A stretch of DNA of 64,000 nucleotides from Gossypium raimondii (Eukaryota; Streptophyta; Magnoliopsida; Malvales; Malvaceae): positions 60,159,924-60,223,923 of the forward strand of contig NC_068570.1 of the NCBI RefSeq assembly GCF_025698545.1, in the 5' to 3' direction. Of this stretch, positions 12,228 through 23,048 are shown piece after piece. A program made the position numbers and the translations under genes. Every line of letters starts with the position of its first letter. Positions within the stretch are counted from its first letter, which is position 1. The notes below the pieces were generated by a model. It searched no databases. It saw only the letters and a program-made list of their open reading frames with translations, and was not told the DNA's origin.

Positions 12228-12310
12228 AACATTTAATTTATCATTTCAATCAAATATTCATTTAAAATATATTTATTACATAATTTTTATCTTTCATAGG
12301 TCATAATTAT

Positions 12311-12428
12311 ATCTGTTCTTTTTGACATAATGTTTAAAATTACTCATAGCTCATCCCTGACCCATAAATAAGAACATAATGTGTTTTAGCGCACTCGAAC
12401 CCATATACCCATGCTAGTGACTCAATCA
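12311..12428 (-). mobile_element. SINE-like element S2, reverse orientation
   Basis: Read on the minus strand it shows the B-box-like GGGTTCGAGTGC, the body phrase for 'cacattatgttcttatttatggg' and the 'gagctatgagtaattttaa' end that S1 also has. It is followed by an A-rich tail. Confidence 0.5.
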
Positions 12429-12442
12429 ACAAATATTTATTA

Positions 12443-13172
12443 GGGTAAACTATCAAAATAGTCACTTTTGTTTAGCTCAGGTTATATTTTAGTCACTTAT
12501 GTTTGAAATGTTACATTTTAGTCACTGAGCCGTTAATTGTCATTAACGGTGTAACGGTAAGCTAACGTGACACGTTAAACCATCATTTCAAACGCAAATT
12601 TTAGGTTAAATTCTACAATTAGTCCCTATGTTTTTTTTTTCTTTTTGACCAATTTAATATTTTTCTTTTATGCTCTTTTAATTTTCCTTTTTTTTCCCAT
12701 TCTCTTCTGCTTCTCCCTTTGTTTTCATCCTTTCTTCATTTATTTTAACGTAATTTTTCTATGTTTTTCATTTGTTAAAATTAGTCAACAAGCTCGCCTC
12801 ACTCGAAAAAATTAATTTGTTAAAAAATAGTATAGGGACTAGTTTTAGCAGATAAAAACATAGAAAAACTACATTAAAAGAAATGGATAAGTGAGGAAAA
12901 CAGAGAGAGAAGCAGAAGATAATGAGAAAAAAAAAGTTAAAAAACATAAAAGACAAAATTAAATCGCTCAAAACGAAAAAAATATGGGGATTGATTATAT
13001 AAATTAACTTAAAATTTTTATTTGAAAGGATGATTCAACGTGCCACGTCAGCTTACAGTTACATCGTTAACGACAATTAACGGCTCAATGACTAAAATGT
13101 TACAATACGATAACATAAGTGACTAAAATATAACTCGAACTAAACAAAAGTGACTATGTTGACAGTTTATCC
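12443..13172. mobile_element. Mutator-like MITE of 730 bp with exact 9-bp target duplication
   Basis: Termini GGGTAAACTATC and GACAGTTTATCC start inverted repeats of about 200 bp, including 'agtcactgagccgttaa' paired with 'ttaacggctcaatgact'. The 9-bp sequence TATTTATTA is present exactly at 12434-12442 and 13173-13181. The centre is AT-rich and has no transposase ORF. Its left end abuts SINE S2. Confidence 0.88.
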
Positions 13173-13712
13173 TATTTATTATTTAATGTTTGCATAAATT
13201 GTTTAATAAATAATTGATTGTATTGATTAAGATTTTATTTTTTCTAGAAAATAAAAGGCTGATAAATGCTTGTCTAAATATGGAATTAATAAATAATTAG
13301 ACATTTTATAGGTTTCCTCGTGACATTGAAGGAACTCAATTGTTTCTATATATAAAACTAACCTTTCACTTCACTTCATTTTTTACAATATTAACTTTCC
13401 TTTTTCATAATAAACAATTTCATTGGAATAAACAATGTTTTGGATTTCTCGAGTTAATATTTACTATATAAAATGTATTTAAATTTATTTATTTTTGATT
13501 CTGATTTAATTTTAAACAAAAGTTTTATTTATAAAATTGTAAAATTTTAAAATATTAACTTCGTTAAACAATAAATAGTAATTTCGCCTTGTTTGATTTA
13601 ACCCATTAGCGAGATTAACTTAATTAAGTCTCTATAATATAGGGTCCTCTTAGGTACATTCATTATTTATATTAAATATAATAAGAACACAAATTAAAAT
13701 GCAGAACTCAAG

Positions 13713-14300
13713 TATTTGGTCTGATGGCCAAGGGATATTAACCTATAAAATCCACTCAGTTCGAGCCTTCGAGGGAGCAAGTGGTAGGTCTTTATTTGGG
13801 TAATGTCTAAAGGTGTTCATGGCCAGGCCGGATTGGATTTGGGTTGAGTTTAAATATGATATGAACACACTTTATATTCGTCTAAAGTTGACCCACCAGA
13901 AATATGAGTCTAAAATTTTGCACAAGTCTATCTATATTTGCAAATGACCAACCCAAGCCTATTTTAAATCCACCCACATTTTTTTTTGAAAAAAATAAGG
14001 AATACATTTATACTATTTTTAATTTAATATTTTTATTTATTGAAATTTTATATATAATCATATTAACTTTTTTTAATGTTTGCATTGCAGTAGATTTATT
14101 TTTTACATTTTATAAATTACATAATATAAAACATTACAAATTAAAAAAAGAAAGGGTCGATCGAGTTCAAGTTTTGAACGTTCAAGCCCGAGCTTAACCT
14201 ATATTTTAAATGAACTTAATTTTTTTATCCAAACTTATTTTTTGAATTTAATATTTTTGTCAAAACATTTTCAAAACTTCGCGTTAACCTTAAAAATTAA
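13713..14300. repeat. SINE-like piece and dispersed 'GGTGTTCATGGCC' element
   Basis: 13713-13800 has A-box-like TGGTCTGATGGCC and B-box-like AGTTCGAGCC words. From 13808 a second repeat starts with GGTGTTCATGGCCAGGCC and carries 'caagcccgagctta' phrases; its relative lies inverted at 58575-59033. An open frame at 13904-14197 is AT-rich low-complexity sequence inside this repeat, and I do not call it a gene. Confidence 0.45.
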
Positions 14301-14700
14301 ACAAATAACTCGATCCATAATTGGTGTATCCAGGCCAACCAAGTCAGACTAGTTGCTCAGCTCACGAGCACCTCCAACTGCCAATAGGAAAAGGACCTAT
14401 CAGCGTTAATGAGGAAGCGGCAAAATGGCCGCCCCATTTCACGAAGTGGTCCATCAATAGACAAGCAATTATACGAGCTCAAGCGTGGTACCCGTACTAC
14501 AAATTACTACAGGTTAATATGTTATGAGGTTGAAAATTCTCTCTGGGACAATACATCAAACACGTAGATGGCCTACCCGAATAGCCCCCATGAGCCGTAT
14601 CTGATGACATAGGAGAAAAGCCCCATTTATGCATCATAAAACAAAGCATTGAATTATATTTGTTGCCTTTCCTAGTCATAGCAGCAATTCAGTGCTAATT
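14300..14700. other. Unexplained less AT-rich island
   Basis: About 400 bp with near-balanced base composition stands out from AT-rich surroundings. It opens short frames on both strands, 14321-14527 (+) and 14497-14679 (-), whose products I do not recognise. It could be a retroelement fragment or a captured piece of another sequence. A 32-bp direct duplication follows at 14774-14838. Confidence 0.25.
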
Positions 14701-14999
14701 TATACATTTTCAACAGCCATTCTTATTTTGGTACAATGCTTCGGTTTATTGCTTCTTCTCCTAAATGAAAGATTCGAAAGGATTTTGGTTGGCTCAATTT
14801 GAATTTTAAAATTTTGGTTGGCTCAATTTGAATTTTAAAATTTACATAAGATCAAATTTAATGTTTATTTTTTAAATTTAATTTTTATATTTTAGTTAAA
14901 TTTGACAATCAACATCTTGAAAAAGAAATCTAATTTATTTTTTTATAATGGAAATAAAAACTAAAATTTTAAAATTTTAAATATACAGCCCACGTATAT

Positions 15000-15400
15000 T
15001 CCAAATCGACAACCATTATTTTATCTATGACAGCTATCACCTGCTAGGGAAACTTACGGATGGTCTAGAAGTATAGTTACTTTATAACCTACCTCTCGAT
15101 TAGGAGATTATTGTTATATCCCTACCTCAATTGGGATTAAGTTGGGCCCTTTTTTGGGCCACTCAAAGCCCATTGAGAGGAATAATTGGATATGAACTCT
15201 TATTTACCTATAAATACCCGTACTTTTTTCCACTCAAAACCTTAATACATTATGCATTTATATTGAGTCCATTTACTTTTCCGGCATTTGGTCCTAGAAT
15301 GAGTGAACCGGCCTTCCTTGACACCACCTCTCTCCTCCGTCCTCGTTGATATCATGCATCAACAAGTATATTAACCCTTGATATAATGTTCAAGGGTGAA
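15000..15400 (+). mobile_element. LTR-like fragment with a TATA motif
   Basis: The stretch holds 'cctataaataccc' at about 15209-15221, followed by a C/T-rich segment. This is the look of an LTR promoter and leader. There is no second LTR, primer-binding site or pol-like ORF nearby, so it may be a solo or partial LTR. The ends were not defined. Confidence 0.35.
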
Positions 15401-16012
15401 GCAATTAAATTGCTTTAGAAGTTAGGAGGGGCTAAAGACGAACCATAAATTTTGGTGGGCAAAGTACAATGTTACTATTATAGTAATATACGATTTCATG
15501 AAATCTTAAGATACTAAATGACAAATCTACCATTTTTAAGGGTGAAAGTCGCTGTTGACCTTTGTGTTTGCCCTAATAAATGCTTTGGCCACAAATTCTA
15601 AAAAGAAATAAAAAATATTAAATATATATATCAAAGTCTATATTAAACAAAACAAAATATAGAAATACCTTAAAAGACAAATAAATAAATAAATAAATAT
15701 AAAAACACTCCAATGTTAAATCCATTTTAAGCATTGAGTGTTTATCATGTTTTGGGTTATTTTCAATTTAACCCCTGAAAATAAATAGTTTAAAACATGC
15801 AAGTGTATTTGGTTCTCTTGGCTCAAAAGCAAGATACAATACAAAACATTGTTATATACATGGCAATGTATATATGTATATATATTGTTACATATGTAAT
15901 GGAGGGAGATGATTAAATGCAGCTTGTAAACTCAATAATGTGACTGAAGCGCCATCTAAATGAGCCCATAAAATTGTCATATACATCCACACATACACAC
16001 ATCATATCCCAA
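15400..16012. other. AT-rich spacer, 3' flank of the Ole e 1 gene
   Basis: Short A/T repeats and an (AAAT)n-like run at 15683-15700 are present. About 200 bp next to the stop codon may be 3' UTR. No gene was seen. Confidence 0.4.
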
Positions 16013-18429
16013 TCAAGACGCTATTTGTTTATTGGTATTGGTAGCCCTTGTGATGCATGATTTTGAAGGTTTAGACATGATGTCTTGGAACCGAATCCTT
16101 CCAGCCGTGTAGGTACGAATTCCGTTCCCGACCGATGAAAGTCTCAGGTGCTCGTGTTTCTTCACGAACGCCGGTCGGCACATCGACTCTTTCGGTATTC
16201 CAATGACTTTAACGGTACATATCTTTTGCAAATCGGCAACTCCGTGAAGGTGGGATGGAAGATCGATCATGAAATCTCCGTATTCATCGGTTGTAGCTGG
16301 TGTTGTACCTGATTTGGTCTTACAAGGAGTTTCACATTTAACAGACACCAAAGCCCCTGTGTATAAAGGTGACAACGGATCATATATCTATAATTTTATT
16401 ATCTTTGATGGTTAAATTATGGTTTTGATCTCTTTACTATGCTACAGTTTATAATTTAGTCCTATCCTATAAATTGTTAATACCGTTAATTATTCTTATT
16501 AAATTGCTGATAGCACCTTAGTGAGAATACTTAACAATGTTTCGATTAACTAATAACATTATAAATATAGGAAAACTAAATTATAGCAAATTAATGTACA
16601 TAAATTACAATTAACATTTTACATAACAAAAGGACTAAAATTATAATTTTACCTTAAATTAAAGTAAGAGCTTTGACAAATAATTGATCACAGACAAGAA
16701 AAATAATAACGGTATATTATTATCAATACCAATTTGATTATTTATGGACTAATTAATACAATTAAATTGTCCCATACTTTTTTTTCTTTTAGAAATGAAT
16801 ACATGCAATAAATGTGTGATGCATTTTAGTCCTCATTAATTAATTTAAATTAAAGGGACTAATGCAATTATGCCTAACAGTGACATTGCATTTTCTGTGG
16901 ACCCCAGAGGTTTATATCTTCATGAATTTAGAAAATAATGATTGCCCTTTACTATTTAATCCAATAAATATTAATTAAAATTTTATTTTTCACTTTCTTT
17001 ACGTTAAAGTATATATTTATCGTAATTAAACCTGAGATGACATCCAATAAATAAATAATTTATAAATAAATAAAAAAAAGGATAAATGTTCAATTTCATA
17101 TTGCTTCATTTTGCAACAATATTGTGGCGACTTGTCACCCGATGACGTCCAAATTTCTTTAATCGCAAGTTTTGTATGATACATACAAAGCAACGTCTTA
17201 AACAACTCTTTTATGTGACTATCAACGTTTCTTTGTTTTAGGTCCAAGGCAACCCTAAATTTAGTGTGTGTTTTTTTAATTTTAAATTTTCTCATTTAAA
17301 AATCACAACACATGCAATCATAAGGAAATAATTTTCAACTCAACAAACATATATGGTGAAAATCATTAATGGTGTCAATAAAGATATAAAATAAATCTTG
17401 TTTTTTTAAATATAAGCAGGTTGAGTCTTAATTCTATTGGCATGGGCATTAAGGGCGAAATCAGAAAATCTTTTTAGGGGTTGAAATGAAATTTTAATTT
17501 TTAATAGTCTATATCTTTATAATTTTTAAAAGATTAGATCAAATTTTTGTAATTTTAGGGGGACCAAAAATAATTTTATTTTTATTAATTTGAAATTTTA
17601 AAATTTTCTAAAGGGCCTAAATAGTAATTTTATATTTTAGGGAGTCGAGGCCCGTGCCAGCCTAAATTTGACTTTAATGAACATTATTACCAATGTAGGA
17701 GACGTAGATTCGAGAGCTTTTTTATGAGCTGTAGAGTAACTATAATTAATTTTAGACAGAAATTTCAAAATAAAATATTAATATAAAAAATCGAAAATCC
17801 TAGGGAATGAAACCTAAGGAAATGAAGATATATACTTTTATTGGGTGACTCAAAGGGTGTTGGAGCAATATAGCAATCCTAAGTTTATACAAACAAACAA
17901 AAATGAAGTTTTAGAAAGAAACGAAGATTCCATGATTCAACATATTATTGATTAATTTACGAAGGATTTGGGATTTTGGAATTAATCTACGCTAAATATC
18001 TTTCAACAAACAACAAAATCAAGCATCAAGATAATCAAAACCAGAGAATCACGATGAAGAATAAATGATATATATATATGAAATGGCGGAATGGAAAATA
18101 CCTGATATAGGCCATGAACGAAGTTCAGGTTGTGGATCGCGGCGGCGGCGTTGGTGGCAAGCTTCACAAAGAACAGTTCCGGTGACGAGAACGGTCGAGA
18201 GCTTCTCTTCGCCGTATCCTGCCAAATGCACCATCTCATCTCTGCTTGAAAACTCGTACAGCGTTGGCTTATTCTTAATGATGAAATGATCTTCTTCGAG
18301 TTTCGCCGCCACCGCCATTAATGGAGTTTGCTGAAGGAACAAGAAGAAGAAGACGATCGTCATCGTCATTGCCATCGCCGAGCAAAAGCTGCTCATCGTC
18401 GAACTTTTACTCTGAATTTTGATCTGCAT
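16013..18429 (-). CDS. Secreted Ole e 1-domain (pollen Ole e 1 / extensin-like) protein
   Basis: There are two exons, 18429-18102 and 16356-16013, joined at ISG/ALVSV to 223 residues. An in-frame second ATG at 18396 (MSSF) would give a more compact signal peptide; both starts place the hydrophobic stretch (AMTMTIVFFFLFLQQ) near the N-terminus. The Ole e 1 domain starts at VLVTGTVLCEACHQ and has the paired Cys residues of the fold (CEAC, VKCETPC, KIC, SMC). A Lys/Arg-rich tail follows. Such proteins are secreted to the cell wall or apoplast and their molecular role is mostly unknown. The 1.7-kb intron holds a SINE broken by a family A repeat. Position next to the Nudix gene matches an Arabidopsis chromosome 5 order, as I recall it. 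Confidence 0.85.
16410..16670. repeat. Degenerate MITE in Ole e 1 gene intron
   Basis: GGTTAAATTATGGTTTTGATC at the left pairs with 'attataattttacc' at the right. The same word set occurs in the element at 19228-19705. No target duplication was found, and boundaries are approximate. Confidence 0.45.
17415..17770 (+). mobile_element. SINE-like element S3 split by family A copy A3
   Basis: The left part has 'attctattggcatgggcatt' and the right part resumes with 'attaccaatgtaggagacg' and ATTCGAGAG, as in the unbroken SINE copies. The insert (17452-17677) is a family A repeat. The flanks TGGGCATTA and TGAACATTA match 7 of 9, consistent with an old target duplication. Confidence 0.55.
17452..17677 (-). 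mobile_element. Family A copy A3, nested in SINE S3
   Basis: This is the reverse complement of the family A body, for instance 'ataatttttaaaagattagatcaaa'-type phrases read backward relative to A1. It sits within the Ole e 1 gene intron. Ends are approximate. Confidence 0.55.
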
Positions 18430-18516
18430 ATACCTTTGTTTTTAAAAAAACTATCGAGTGTTTCAGCTCAGGGCCAAATGACAGATTAATAGAAAGAGAG
18501 AGCGCCAAATATGCCG

Positions 18517-18529
18517 CCGTTTTATATTA
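18517..18529 (-). promoter_or_regulatory. Probable TATA box of the Ole e 1 gene, next to a MITE insertion
   Basis: On the minus strand this reads TAATATAAAACGG, a good TATA element about 90 bp before the first ATG, with a CT-rich stretch between. Nine of its bases (18521-18529) form one arm of the MITE target duplication, so the element landed in the core promoter but left a working copy proximal to the gene. Confidence 0.45.
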
Positions 18530-18796
18530 GGTTAAATTATTCTATTAGTACCTGCACTATGCATAAATTATGGATTTAGTCCTTGTACTTTAATTTGGTC
18601 ATTCTCAGTCCCTGTACTTTTAGAATTTTAAAATTTTAGTCCTGAAAAAATTGACAGCTATTAAATTCAATGCCATACTATGGTTGACAAACATGGGCCA
18701 ATTCAAAAAGCAAATGACTAAAATTGATCAAATTAAAGTATAGGTACTAAATCAACAACTTATGCAAAATATAAAGTCTAATAGAAGAATTTGACC
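18530..18796. mobile_element. MITE family K, copy K1, in the Ole e 1 promoter
   Basis: Termini GGTTAAATTATTC and GAATTTGACC begin inverted repeats of about 90 bp. The flanks TTTATATTA (18521-18529) and TTTATATTT (18797-18805) match 8 of 9. A second, interrupted copy lies at 62144-62984. Confidence 0.8.
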
Positions 18797-19227
18797 TTTA
18801 TATTTCGTACAATTTTTCTTTTCCTTTTTTACGACACTGCCCTTATTTGTTGACCTACAAAGTACAAACAAGAAGGGGGATGGTCAAATGGTGTAAATAT
18901 TAAACACAATAAAATTGCATTCGGGAATATTAAAAAATTAGACTCTCCAAATAATTAAATTTTTTATTATGGAATATTTATTAAACGTTTTTTGATGAAA
19001 AATGTTGGCTGCATATTACCAATGATTATAAAATGGATAAATTAGAAGGGTGGTTTTGGTAAAATAAGACAAAATGTGGGTCAAAATGAGAGACGTAGAT
19101 ATTGGATTTGGAACCCTTTTTTTTTTTTCTTCTTCTTCTTAAAAAAAGGCAGATCAACTGTAAAGTTGGTATAGGCCGGAAGGAAGTTTAACTGTTGGTT
19201 GGTTGCCTACTCCTATCACATAATATA

Positions 19228-19705
19228 GGTCAAATTATGCTTTTGGTCCTTTTCTCATGTTCATATTTGAGATTTAATCCTTTTTTCGCTGACTAGGAGC
19301 GGAACATTGTTGGAGCCAATGGGGGCCTTGGTTTCCTTAACGTTTTGGAAAATTTTTGAAAATTTTAACTAGCTCCCTATAATTTTTATAATTTCTAATT
19401 AAGCCTCCAAAAGTTTTGAAAGTTTAAAGCATTCTCATTTTTAATTAAATCCCGTTCCTAAATTTTTTAAAATTTTGATTAGGTCCCTGAAACTTAATAT
19501 TTCAACTATCATGCTTACATAATCTTTTACTTTTAATTTCATGTTGGGAGTGATCATAATTTTAAATTGGAATAATTAATGGTGTTTAACTGTTTGAACT
19601 AATTAATAATATTATAAAAATAGAAGGATCAAATTATACCACATTGAAGTAGAAGGATTAAAACTGAATTTAAATATAATATAAGGACGAAACCATAATT
19701 TGACC
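19228..19705. mobile_element. MITE with internal extra segment
   Basis: Termini GGTCAAATTATG and CATAATTTGACC are inverted. The flanks CATAATATA and TATAATATA match 8 of 9. Between about 19290 and 19500 lies an unrelated segment rich in 'gaaaattttg' words that may be a second, nested element. Confidence 0.65.
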
Positions 19706-19902
19706 TATAATATAGATTTTTTAAAAGCCTTTATCCAACCTTTTAATTTAATCAATATATATACACATATTTTATATATAGATTAGAGACACACAAAGAG
19801 GATGATCGATTCGAAATATAATCACATTTATTCGTATATAAAAAAACTCTAAATTGATATTATATTTATATCAAAATTTTATATAAATTTCATAGAGAAT
19901 GA

Positions 19903-19932
19903 TTATATATATATATATATATATATATATAA
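19903..19932. repeat. (AT)n microsatellite
   Basis: An alternating AT run of about 15 units; a shorter one lies at 20333-20348. Confidence 0.9.
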
Positions 19933-20060
19933 CTAAATTATTTTTATAAAAAGGAGACTTGGGCGGGAAGAACAAGTTCATAATATTCAAGCCTGCCCCA
20001 ACAATCACCTATCTACATTTTTTTTTCTTTTTTGCTATTTCAAGCATAGAGATTTTTTTT

Positions 20061-20165
20061 AAACCACGAGAGTTAAGTGAGATGGTAACGGTCTTTCTTA
20101 TCTTAACTAATGATCGAGGGTTCGATCTTTATCTTTGATATAAAGCAGTTTTAAAACTCGTGATC
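20061..20165 (+). mobile_element. Second SINE-like family
   Basis: TTAAGTGAGATGGTAACGG resembles an A box, and GAGGGTTCGATCTTT about 50 bp later resembles a B box. The piece differs from the S1-S5 family. No tRNA cloverleaf is supported. Confidence 0.4.
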
Positions 20166-20526
20166 AACATCTACCCCTTTAATAGGCTTATAGAATACGA
20201 AAAATTAATTACTGGGCTCGTACAGATGAATATATCGGGATACCTAAAGAAAGAGTATTTTTTAATTAATTAAATAGGTTTGTCACAAATTAGTTGCCAC
20301 ATTAGCTCTTACTTAGGGGATTGCTAATGTATTATATATATATATATAAGTGGGAATTTAGGGAATTGCGAAATCGTGAAAAAAGAGGGTAAGGTGAAGT
20401 GTATAAAACAGGAGATGGAGTTGGTAACCTGACATATTATCTGCATTAGAGAAAGATTGGTTGTCCTATTTTCTATTTTCTATTACATTACTCTTTTCAT
20501 TGTAATTTAATTATGCTTTTAGAATA

Positions 20527-20650
20527 TTTATGATTGAGTCTCAGTTTGATTGGTATAGGTAGTGTTATCAATGCAGGAGGATATAGGTTCGAGTGTGTTG
20601 AAGTGTCAAAAAGAACAAAGATGATGTATAAATTTATTTTCTGACTTATA
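20527..20650 (+). mobile_element. SINE-like element S4
   Basis: 'gagtctcagtttgattggta' and 'ggttcgagtgtgttgaag' give A- and B-box-like words in the spacing seen in S1. Confidence 0.5.
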
Positions 20651-20671
20651 ATTTAACCAATAACTTTTTTT

Positions 20672-21007
20672 GATAAAAGTATCATGGAGGCTCTTGTATT
20701 ATGAGTTAGTCCTTGTACGTTTAACCAATTAGCAAACCGGTACTTTCTGTTAAAAATTCATTTATTTCTACTGTTTAAAACTGGTATGACTAACATGATA
20801 ACCAGAAAGTTACGCGTGGTGTGCAATTGTACTTCATTATGACACATATGGACCATTTTTGAACAATAGAAATGAATGAAGTTTTTAACAAAATGACCAA
20901 CTTGCTTTTCTATTTAACGTACAGGGATGAAATTATCCATTTCTTGAGAAAAGTGGTAAGATGCAATCTTACTCCTAATACAAGAGCCTCCATAGTATTT
21001 TTACCCT
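20672..21007. mobile_element. MITE family E, copy E1
   Basis: AAAAGTATCATGGAGGCTCT at the left and AGAGCCTCCATAGTATTTTT at the right are long inverted termini. The centre has the word set shared by all E copies (29233-29455, 30155-30532, 49033-49395, 53775-53936, 54730-55097). The target duplication is not clear for this copy. Confidence 0.7.
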
Positions 21008-21009
21008 TA

Positions 21010-22180
21010 TATATCCATAATACAACTTTAATTATGTTTCTAATATTTTAAGATAATGTATAAATGATACAAGGATTGTGAAGGCCCTGTACTAGAAATC
21101 AGACTACAGTTTGACATATTTATTTAAAAAATTGGTAAAATAGTTATTGTACGTGAGATCAAAGAGCAAATTAATTATAATTTCGAGGTTTTCGAAGCTT
21201 TTACGAAATTTTATCTTTCACTATTTTATTTTTATAGTTTTAGTTTTTTACTTTTAAAGGTAATGCGGCAATGTTCTATTTTATTAAAATTTGAGAATAT
21301 CGATACAATTAACTATTTTTATTTATTTGTTCCATATTTGTATTGAGTTTTACATTGTAATTTATTTCGAGATGGATGTTAACTCGAATCTGAGCTTAAA
21401 CGATTTAACCTTTGTATATATATTCATCTATTTAATTTTAAAAATATTATTATTTATTTTATTTAAAATTATGTATGTTTGTAGTTATTCATTTAAATTA
21501 AATGAAACATATTCAACATGTTTACAAATATTAAACATTATGGTTGTCAACTATAATACTCACACATGTTCAACAATAAACAAACACCAATAAATATATT
21601 TATTATTATTTAGATATAAAATAATAAAATATAAATATTAAAATCTATATTGTAAATAAATAAAACAAATAAATAATTCATAAATAAATTTATTTATAAA
21701 TTAAGGATGCTCGAAATTTTATTTATATTAAAAAATCAAATTAAGAAAAGAAAAACAGCATCGCAACTTTATTTTGCCATTAATATTTATTTAATTTGAT
21801 GGAAAGAGTAAAGCGAATGTATTGCCAATTTATTTTGCTATTAATATTTATTTATTTATTCTAATGGATTGATTGAAACGCAGTAGCAACATGGTTCATT
21901 TTATGTATTTTTTTCATTTATATTATTTTTCCAGTGTAAAATATTTTTTAAAATTATTTTTTCAAAAATTATTTTCGAGAAATTTTCATAATTGATCTAG
22001 ACAACGAAGTTTGATTATTTATTAATAAAATTAATAAATAAAATTTATTTAAAATGATTTTTATTATAATAATATAAAAATGAAAGAAAGGCAAATGGTT
22101 TGGAAAAAAAATCAAATTACATAAAATTGATAATGCATAAAAAAAGGAAGAAGCAATAATTGGTTTTCTTTTGGGTTTAG
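21010..22180. other. AT-rich intergenic stretch
   Basis: Very AT-rich sequence with repeated 'aatatttattta' words. 21770-21900 contains two imperfect direct copies of a phrase ending 'ttttgccattaatatttattt'. 21291-21593 is an open frame of low-complexity composition that I do not support as a gene. Nothing else is recognised. Confidence 0.4.
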
Positions 22181-22189
22181 AAACAGAGG

Positions 22190-22382
22190 AGAATGGGCCC
22201 TAAAATGAAAAATTGTTATTTAAGTCATTTAAATTTTTTAAATTTTAAATTAGTAAATATAAAATTACACTTTAATTTCTTAAAATTAAAAAATTGATTT
22301 AATCCTTTAAAATGATAAAGATTTAGATTATAAAAATTAAAATTTCATTCGCCCCTAAAAATTATTCGGTTTCGCTCCTATT
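22190..22382 (+). repeat. Family A copy A4
   Basis: GGGCCCTAAAATGAAAAATT is followed by the family body (aagtcatttaaa, aaaattacacttt, gatttaatccttt). It ends near TTCGCTCCT. Confidence 0.55.
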
Positions 22383-22667
22383 TAGAAATACAAGAAGCTT
22401 TTGAAAATGTTCTTCTACCAGGAAAATAGAAAATTTAGGTTGACTTGTAAAAATATTGAGATGGACGGAATTTATTTTCTAGAAACAAATATAGGAAAAT
22501 GATTAAAATATTTTAAGTGAGTATTTTTATTTCAAAATGTCTTATCGATAAATTTAACAATGTTAATAGTTGAACCTAAAATTTGAAATTTAAAAGCTAG
22601 AGAGACTAACGGTGCAACGAGCTCATGGTGGTCCAAAGTGATGGCAACCAAGAGGCTCACCCTCGTC

Positions 22668-22835
22668 CAGGGGTGGTGCCAGAAAATGAAAATGTGCATT
22701 TTTGTACTTGTAAAATTACATTTTGGCTTTTAAAAAATTATGAAGATAAACTATTAAAATGGTAAAATTGCATTTTAGCTCCCATAAAAATATACAACTA
22801 AAAACCAGCGCCCCACCGGCCAACATGGACTCGAC
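22668..22835 (+). repeat. Family A copy A5
   Basis: The head CAGGGGTGGTGCCAG gives the clearest 5' terminus of the family in the window. The body is shortened and the end is near CAGCGCCCC. Confidence 0.55.
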
Positions 22836-23048
22836 CACCTCTGCTGTGTAATATGCTTAAATTTCGATCAAATTCAATATAATTAGAGAAGACAAGGATA
22901 TTCAAATCTAAACTTTGAATGAATCATTCATTTTATTCAATGTTGTGCAACAGGTAGCATCATTTGTATAAATCAAAAGAATTTATTTATGAATTTTAGA
23001 AGTTGAATCCTTGCCCCATGTATAATGTTAGGCGCCATAATCCAGGAT

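Noticed and set aside
12434-13181. Autonomous transposon
   Set aside because: Despite long inverted repeats and an exact target duplication, the 730-bp interior has no transposase ORF, so it is a MITE.
13904-14197. 97-codon frame on plus
   Set aside because: AT-rich, Phe/Ile/Leu-biased product inside a dispersed repeat, with no family match that I recognise.
20061-20165. Possible tRNA gene
   Set aside because: A- and B-box-like words are present, but no cloverleaf or anticodon arm can be formed, so it is treated as a SINE-like piece.
21291-21593. 100-codon plus frame
   Set aside because: Chance frame in very AT-rich sequence that carries degenerate repeat words.
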